This document shows, piece after piece, positions 59,801 through 64,000 of a DNA stretch of 64,000 nucleotides. How positions within the stretch are numbered: the stretch's first letter is position 1; each line of letters begins with the position of its first letter. A model generated the notes under the pieces. It saw only the letters and a list, made by a program, of their open reading frames with translations, was not told where the DNA came from and did not search any database. This stretch comes from JAWLCA01 sp041687395 (GTDB lineage: Bacteria > Pseudomonadota > Alphaproteobacteria > Rhodobacterales > Rhodobacteraceae): contig JAWLCA010000006.1 of the NCBI GenBank assembly GCA_041687395.1, positions 1-64,000 on the forward strand, given 5' to 3'. The position numbers and the translations under genes were made by a program.

Positions 59801-60156
59801 AGCGGCGCAGGCGGTGTACCGGCCTCTGCAACCGCCCCCCACCAGCGCCGCCCTTCAAGACCCGGCGCGAACAGGCTGACCTCACGCAGACGGACCTGCG
59901 GCGCACGTCCGAACGATACCTCCAGGTCCAAGGCCCCGATCTGGACATGGGCCTGCGCGGCAAGAGCCGTGTTGATGCGGGTTTCGATGCGCGACACAAG
60001 CCAGTCAGGGACGGATAACGTGCGCCCGGCCACCGCCCAAAAGGCGCCGGCAAGGATGACAATGGCGATGACGCCTGAACGCCAGGCACGCATGAGAAGC
60101 CGGCGGTGCCGGCCGGGACTTTCGCCCCGGGGCGCTGGACTGATCGTCTGCCGCAA
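56824..60156 (-). CDS. Giant AsmA-like/DUF3971 envelope protein
   Basis: A protein of about 1110 residues. It has one N-terminal transmembrane helix (SGVIAIVILAGAFWAVAG) and then a long beta-rich region of the AsmA/YhdP/TamB-like superfamily. The C-terminus has the AsmA_2-type blocks GVMDMVLSPRGGAGEYDGRLQV, VLADLLGAISVIGLLEQLDGQG, FSNVDADFRLTTQTIEV and GVISPVYMLNAIGGIF. Such proteins are thought to bridge the periplasm and move phospholipids to the outer membrane. The start is uncertain: TTG 60156 has AAAAGG 7 bases upstream and gives a basic RHRRLL segment before the helix; ATG 60093 has no ribosome site. It is co-transcribed with queA. Confidence 0.88.
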   Translation of the reverse strand: MRQTISPAPRGESPGRHRRLLMRAWRSGVIAIVILAGAFWAVAGRTLSVPDWLVSRIETRINTALAAQAHVQIGALDLEVSFGRAPQVRLREVSLFAPGLEGRRWWGAVAEAGTPPAPLLFLPDVRASLSATALLSRQMQPEDLHLEGGTITIKRLTDGRFDLAFGGGFGASGTLAEVLDALDDALANPVVAGLEEIRAEGLNVIVNDERAERDWQSSGRLRVVRNPGAIEALLSLDAISGASHGGLADLQVVAETGTAEASVQIAFAGIDAADIAAQTPALEWLALLQTRVGGAASVEIDAAGALRAIRGSLSLDPGVLQPTEAMTPVAFDGASLEFTVDPVSGQVTVSDLSIDSELLQVSAQGTARLSGDAEAPLALLGQFRIDTLALDPAGQFEVPATVDGGTIDLRLSTDPFRIEFGQINAQKDDAHVVARGVFSADDQGWRADFDATSADLEGTQVLQLWPAALARGTRAWLSEHLIESRLSNVAFALRARSGARPDVALSFDYADTSLRPLRTLPPVTGARGHASIQDHAFTLSIDAGVVDAPNGGAVDVSGTVYRVADTRQRPATGGLSLRTDSSLTAALSLLDQPPFEFLSKTGLGVELGEARVRLQAEVSNPLMRPVPPEAVEISATGRMIGASSSVLVPGRRLVAPELQLSLVDDRLEIAGAGTLDGVPFQMSWSRGIRAADDGRSQLVGTAILSDSAARTFGVSLPDGAISGQATADLAVESRRGERPDFTLRSELVGLGLGLDTLGWSKPAAASGELLVRGRLGREPEVDQLLLKAAGLHAEGSVKLAAAGGLDRARLKTVRIGGWLDAVVEVTGRGPDVPPSIAVLGGSADLRRRNPGAGRHQGSAAATSGDLTVALDSLVISDGIALTGFEGRFTNRGGLSGSFRAGVNGGAPVTGVIAPDAGGRSAFRLRSDDAGAVFRSAGVFGKAHGGVMDMVLSPRGGAGEYDGRLQVQDTRVRQAPVLADLLGAISVIGLLEQLDGQGLVFSNVDADFRLTTQTIEVISASATGNSLGISLAGVYGLASKRMEMQGVISPVYMLNAIGGIFSPRRGEGLIGVNYSLSGEASRPQVQVNPLSVLAPGALREIFRRAPPSVTR

Positions 60157-60267
60157 TATGCTGCCTTTTGCACCTGGGGCCGGATACTTTGCCCGAACCG
60201 CCTTTATCTTTTGCCATGTTAGTCTAGAACAGTAGCGGACTTTTAACCAGAAAGGGATCACAGGACG

Positions 60268-60729
60268 ATGATCAGCGAAGGCGACACCGCACCGGACTTC
60301 ACTCTGCCTCGTGATGGCGGCGGCACGCTCACCCTCTCGGCGCTCCGCCCCAAGAAGGTCGTGCTGTACTTCTATCCGAAGGACGATACTTCGGGCTGCA
60401 CGAAAGAGGCCATCGCCTTCACCGAGCACCTTGAGGCATTCGACGCGGCGGGCGCCGTGGTCGTCGGCGTCTCGAAGGACAGCGTCGCGGCCCACGACAA
60501 GTTCGTCAAGAAACACGAACTCGGCGTGATCCTTGTGTCGGACGAAGCATCCCAAGTGTGTGAAGAGTACGGCGTCTGGGCCGAGAAAAGCATGTATGGA
60601 CGCAAGTACATGGGAATCGAGCGGTCGACCTTCCTCATCGACGAACAGGGAACCGTCGCTCGCGCATGGCACAAGGTCAAAGTACCCGGGCATGCAGAAG
60701 AGGTGCTGAAGGCTGCACAATCGGTCTGA
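60268..60729 (+). CDS. bcp: Thioredoxin-dependent peroxiredoxin (Bcp/PrxQ)
   Basis: Reduces hydroperoxides in the cytoplasm. The 153-residue protein has the peroxidatic Cys in YPKDDTSGCTKEAIAF. The usual resolving Cys five residues later (GCTxEAxxF..) is absent, so it resembles 1-Cys members or uses the later Cys in ASQVCEEYGVW. The C-terminal GIERSTFLIDEQG block is typical. ATG 60268 begins a monocistronic gene divergent from the AsmA-like gene. Confidence 0.95.
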   Translation: MISEGDTAPDFTLPRDGGGTLTLSALRPKKVVLYFYPKDDTSGCTKEAIAFTEHLEAFDAAGAVVVGVSKDSVAAHDKFVKKHELGVILVSDEASQVCEEYGVWAEKSMYGRKYMGIERSTFLIDEQGTVARAWHKVKVPGHAEEVLKAAQSV

Positions 60730-61086
60730 CAGAGGCGGCGCATCCCGGCCCCTTTTGTAAGGGGCGCGTGTCCCTCTGACTTGAGGCATGCGAATCCCGC
60801 GGAAGGCACCTCCCGATGAAACGCTGCGACGGCGCGTGCTGCGCGTCCGCTGGCGCCAACCAGGCAGCGCACATGAAAAATGAGCTGCCAGCAACGCATC
60901 TGGGGTGATCCGGTTCCCTTATCGGTGGAACTTTCGGCAAGATTTCGCCCAAATCGGCGTCAAACCTACCATCGGTGGATGCAGGCGCGCAGGGATGGTT
61001 GCGGCTGACGCCGGGCGCCGTTAAGCAACTTTCGGGCACCGGGCGTAAAGTCGCGGGTCCGAGGGACAGGCAGCGGAGCAGGATCA
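60730..61086. other. Intergenic region between bcp and the M23 peptidase
   Basis: 357 bases with no credible gene. GCCCCTT (60748-60754) and AAGGGGC (60759-60765), 18 bases after the bcp stop, form a 7-bp stem with a TTGT loop but no T-run: a weak terminator. The remainder must contain the promoter of the peptidase-bactofilin operon. Confidence 0.45.
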
Positions 61087-62427
61087 TTGCCAGCGCGACT
61101 GATCAACCGGATCGACACCAAGATCGAGAAGTATCTGCCGGAACAACGGCTTTTCCTGAAATCCGACCGAGAAACCCGTTTCATCCGGCTGCGACCGTTG
61201 ACGCAGGCGGTTGCCCTTTCCGGTTCGGCGTTGGTGCTTGGCTGGACGATCGTCGCAACCGCGATCCTGCTGATGGATTCGATCGGCGCGGGCAACTTCC
61301 GCGATCAGGCCCGGCGCGATCTGGCGGTCTATGAACAGCGCCTGAATGCCGTCGCGGCAGAACGCGATCGCCGCGCCGAAGAGGCTGTGAAGGCGCAAGA
61401 ACGCTTCGCCTTCGCGATGACGCAGATTTCCGAGATGCAGTCCGCGCTTCTTGCATCGGAGGATCGGCGCAAGGAACTGGAAACCGGGCTCGATGTTGTT
61501 CAGGCCACGCTGCGCCGCACGATGCGCGAACGGGATGAGGCGCGTGGCGAAGCGTCTGAACTGGCCTTGGCCTTGACGGCCGAGACCGGGTCGGTCCGCA
61601 CCGAAACCGCGCGCAGCAGGGATGTCGAGGCAACGCTCGACTACCTGACCGATGCGCTGGCCGCGACCGCCGGAGAGCGCGATCAGATGGCCCGCAGCGC
61701 CCAGCAGGCACAGGCAGAGATCGAGATGGCGATGCTCGAACGCCGGCTGCTGGAAGAGCGCAATGACGAGATTTTCGCGCAGCTGGAAGAAGCGGTCTCG
61801 GTGTCGATGGAGCCGCTTGACCGGATGTTCCGGTCGGCCGGGCTGCAACCCGAGCGGCTGCTGGACCAGGTGCGCCGCGGTTATTCGGGTGTTGGCGGCC
61901 AGTTGACGCCCGTCTCGTTCTCCACCAAGGGCGACCTCGGCAGCCCGGACGAATTGCGCGCCAACGCCATTCTCGAAGGCCTTGACCGCATGAACCTTTA
62001 TCGGCTTGCCGCACAGAAGGCCCCTTTTGCGAGCCCGACGCACGCCGCAGTGCGGTTTACGTCAGGCTTCGGCACGCGCCGTGACCCGAAGACCGGGGGA
62101 CGCCGGATGCACTCGGGCCTCGACTTTGCGGGCCCTCACGGCACCCCGATCCTTGCCACCGCTGACGGCGTGGTGAAGATCGCCCGCACCCAGGGCGGCT
62201 ACGGCCGGGCGGTGATCATCCAGCACGACTTCGGCATCGAGACCCTGTATGCGCACCTGTCGCAAATCCGGGTGAAGGAAGGCCAAAGGGTATCGCGCGG
62301 CGACCGGATCGGTGATATGGGGAACACCGGTCGGTCCACCGGCACCCATCTTCACTACGAAGTCCGGCTCGGTGGCTCCGCAGTCAACCCGATGACCTAT
62401 ATCAAGGCGGCGCGAGATGTTTTCTAA
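61087..62427 (+). CDS. M23 family metallopeptidase with coiled coil
   Basis: A 446-residue peptidoglycan endopeptidase-type protein anchored in the inner membrane (helix at about residues 40-62, AVALSGSALVLGWTIVATAILL). A long periplasmic coiled coil (about 70-240, rich in Glu/Arg/Ala) follows. The C-terminal LytM domain has the zinc motif residues in RRMHSGLDFAGPHGTPI (HxxxD) and GTHLHYEVRLGG (HxH). The start codon is TTG at 61087 with GGAGCAGGA upstream; no ATG is suitably placed. It overlaps the bactofilin gene by 11 bases, a conserved peptidase-bactofilin pairing involved in cell shape. Confidence 0.92.
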   Translation: MPARLINRIDTKIEKYLPEQRLFLKSDRETRFIRLRPLTQAVALSGSALVLGWTIVATAILLMDSIGAGNFRDQARRDLAVYEQRLNAVAAERDRRAEEAVKAQERFAFAMTQISEMQSALLASEDRRKELETGLDVVQATLRRTMRERDEARGEASELALALTAETGSVRTETARSRDVEATLDYLTDALAATAGERDQMARSAQQAQAEIEMAMLERRLLEERNDEIFAQLEEAVSVSMEPLDRMFRSAGLQPERLLDQVRRGYSGVGGQLTPVSFSTKGDLGSPDELRANAILEGLDRMNLYRLAAQKAPFASPTHAAVRFTSGFGTRRDPKTGGRRMHSGLDFAGPHGTPILATADGVVKIARTQGGYGRAVIIQHDFGIETLYAHLSQIRVKEGQRVSRGDRIGDMGNTGRSTGTHLHYEVRLGGSAVNPMTYIKAARDVF

Positions 62428-62974
62428 GAGCAGGATCAACGAGCCCGGTCCCAAGAAATCGGCCGAGGTCGATCCCACCACAACGAATGAGAGTTCCATG
62501 AGCAGACCCGCGACCGATTTCGCATCTTCTTCCTCATCGAAGGCCAAGCCGCCCGCATCGACGCTGTCGTCGGACATGACGGTGACCGGCAACATGAAGA
62601 CCTCTGGCGACATCCAGGTCGAAGGCACGGTCGAGGGCGATATCCGGGCCCACCTGCTGACCGTCGGGGAAAGCGCCACCATCCGGGGCGAGATCGTGGC
62701 AGATGACGTCGTCATCAACGGCCGGGTTATCGGCCGGGTTCGCGGTCTTAAGGTGCGCCTAACGGCGACCGCACGGGTCGAAGGCGACATCATCCACAAG
62801 ACGATCGCCATCGAATCCGGTGCCCATTTCGAGGGTTCCGTTCAGCGCCAGGAAGACCCGTTGAGCACCGGAACAGCCCGTCCGGCCGGGGCGCAACCCA
62901 GCGCGGCGCCGACACAGTCGTCTGCCGTAAGCCAGGCGGTGGCCGCGAAGTCGGCAGAGCCCCAGCGCGGCTGA
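62417..62974 (+). CDS. Bactofilin (polymer-forming cytoskeletal protein)
   Basis: A 185-residue protein. The central right-handed beta-helix bactofilin domain (about residues 50-145) has repeated GxIxVEGxVEGDI-like rungs: SGDIQVEGTVEGDIRAH, GESATIRGEIVADDVVINGR and ARVEGDIIHKTIAIESGAHF. Disordered Ser/Pro- and Ala/Gln-rich tails flank it. It polymerises without nucleotide and scaffolds wall enzymes; the overlapping upstream M23 peptidase is the likely partner. Confidence 0.94.
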   Translation: MFSKSRINEPGPKKSAEVDPTTTNESSMSRPATDFASSSSSKAKPPASTLSSDMTVTGNMKTSGDIQVEGTVEGDIRAHLLTVGESATIRGEIVADDVVINGRVIGRVRGLKVRLTATARVEGDIIHKTIAIESGAHFEGSVQRQEDPLSTGTARPAGAQPSAAPTQSSAVSQAVAAKSAEPQRG

Positions 62975-62994
62975 TACCTTGCAAAATCCAGATG

Positions 62995-63017
62995 AAATGC
63001 CGCCTTTGGCGGCATTT
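62995..63017 (+). terminator. Rho-independent terminator after bactofilin
   Basis: AAATGCCGCC (62995-63004) and GGCGGCATTT (63008-63017) form a perfect 10-bp stem with a TTT loop, followed by TATTTG, 21 bases after the stop. Confidence 0.85.
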
Positions 63018-63226
63018 TATTTGTTGGAAGGTCATCTGACATTTCTTGCAGTGGCCACCGCGGCGCGCGCAAGGGACGCCACAGGATGCAGTGGCTTCCT
63101 GCTCATCCGCATCGCGCCCCGACTCACGCAATGATTTGCGACATGCTCCGGTCCACGATAGCGTGGTTTCAGAGGCGCACATCATCCTCATCCTATCGCG
63201 CTGCACCAAGACAAGGGGCAGGACAT

Positions 63227-64000
63227 GACGACGGTCCAGACTGAACCGATTCACGGCCAGAAACCCGGCACCTCCGGTCTGCGCAAGAAGACGCCCGTCT
63301 TCATGCAGCGCCACTATCTTGAGAATTTCGTGCAGTCGATCCTTGATGCGATCGGCGGCGCGACCGGCAAGACCTTCGTTCTGGGCGGCGACGGGCGCTA
63401 TTTCAATGACCGCGCGGCGCAGGTGATCCTGCGCATGGCCGCAGCCAACGGCGCCGCGCGCGTGATCGTCGGTCAGCATGCGATCCTGTCGACGCCCGCA
63501 GCCTCGAACCTGATCCGCAGCCGCGGCACCGATGGCGGCATCATCCTCTCCGCCAGCCACAATCCCGGTGGGCCGGACGAGGATTTCGGTGTGAAATTCA
63601 ACACCCCAAATGGTGGCCCAGCCCCCGAGTCGGTGACCGAGGCGATTCATCAGGCGAGCACGCGGATCACAGGCTACCGTATCCTCGAGGCCCACGATGC
63701 CGACCTGTCAAGTCTGGGCGAGCAGCGCATGGGCGAGATGGTGATCGAGGTGGTTGATCCCGTCGGCGACTATGCCGATCTGATGGAAACGCTTTTCGAC
63801 TTCGACGCGATCCGCGCCATGGCGTCGGCCGGCTTTCGGATGCGGTTCGATGCGATGTGCGCCGTGACCGGCCCCTATGCCGCCGAGATCCTGGAGAACC
63901 GTCTGGGCTTTCCGGCCGGAACCGTGGTCAACGGAGAGCCGCTGCCCGATTTCGGCGGCCTGCACCCCGACCCGAACCCGACCTGGGCCAAGGCGTTGAT
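63227..64000 (+). CDS. pgm: Alpha-D-glucose phosphate-specific phosphoglucomutase (5' part)
   Basis: Interconverts glucose-1-phosphate and glucose-6-phosphate. The first 258 codons are present and the gene runs off the right edge of the window (family length about 540). The N-terminus (GQKPGTSGLRKKTPVF) carries the conserved TSGLR/K motif. FVLGGDGRYFND follows, and the phosphoserine active site is SASHNPGGPDEDFGVKFN. AAGGGGCAGGAC precedes ATG 63227. Confidence 0.95.

Noticed and set aside
60005..60217. 70-codon frame beginning MAKDKGGSGK at the start of the AsmA-like gene
   Set aside because: It has a plausible ATG but becomes Arg/His/Pro-rich and out of phase with the AsmA-like protein. A frameshifted true start cannot be fully excluded, but I see no second line of evidence.
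1..64000. CRISPR arrays, IS elements, prophage, tRNA or rRNA genes
   Set aside because: No regularly spaced long repeats, transposase or integrase motifs, terminal repeats, or cloverleaf-like sequences were seen.

Overview
The window is GC-rich with dense, short-gapped operons. The gene content points to an alphaproteobacterium, most likely of the Rhodobacteraceae (Paracoccus/Rhodobacter-like). Supporting evidence: a frcBCAK-type fructose ABC operon with a ROK regulator; tripartite tricarboxylate (TctCBA) and TRAP transporters; a B12-dependent class II ribonucleotide reductase; a DUF1127 protein; a bactofilin paired with an M23 peptidase; and an alphaproteobacterial-type LexA box (GAAC-N7-GAAC) in front of uvrA. 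I see no tRNA, rRNA, IS element, prophage or CRISPR array.

Layout. 0.1-2.1 kb: trpA and ychF. 2.5-7.4 kb: frcK-frcA-frcC-frcB, with frcR divergent and a perfect inverted repeat abutting the frcB promoter. 7.5-10.6 kb: a hydantoinase/dihydropyrimidinase divergent from a class III aminotransferase. 11.0-16.7 kb: a TctC-TctB-TctA transporter with an oxalyl-CoA-synthetase-like ligase and a ketopantoate-reductase-like enzyme. 17.2-27.2 kb: a GntR regulator, then a core-MetE methyltransferase, a LigM/DesA-type tetrahydrofolate-dependent aromatic O-demethylase, a DctPQM TRAP transporter, an alpha/beta hydrolase (interrupted by a stop codon), LigA, LigB (frameshifted), a YciI-like protein and an FMN 2-hydroxy-acid dehydrogenase. 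This reads as a regulon for methoxylated aromatic acids that feeds extradiol ring cleavage. 27.4-28.9 kb: DUF1127, a lipase-like protein and a Nudix hydrolase.

29.0-35.3 kb: a compact four-gene operon encoding a nitrilase-family amidohydrolase, a 912-residue PLP amino-acid decarboxylase, an ATP-grasp ligase and a C45-type Ntn acyltransferase/hydrolase. I cannot assign a known pathway to this set; it is the best candidate here for an undescribed amide- or amine-metabolite system. 35.3-36.9 kb: an exported subtilase with a small outer-membrane-like partner. 37.2-41.5 kb: an RND adaptor/pump pair. 41.8-45.4 kb: nrdJ with a hairpin-rich leader. 45.8-48.9 kb: distal valine catabolism (isobutyryl-CoA dehydrogenase, 3-hydroxyisobutyryl-CoA hydrolase, mmsB). 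49.3-60.2 kb: a leftward series uvrA, lpd, DUF924, MFS, queA and a giant AsmA-like protein. 60.3-64 kb: bcp, M23 peptidase, bactofilin and the start of pgm, which runs off the window.

Functional assignments come from motif and family recognition in the translated sequence, without database searches. Start codons are marked where uncertain.
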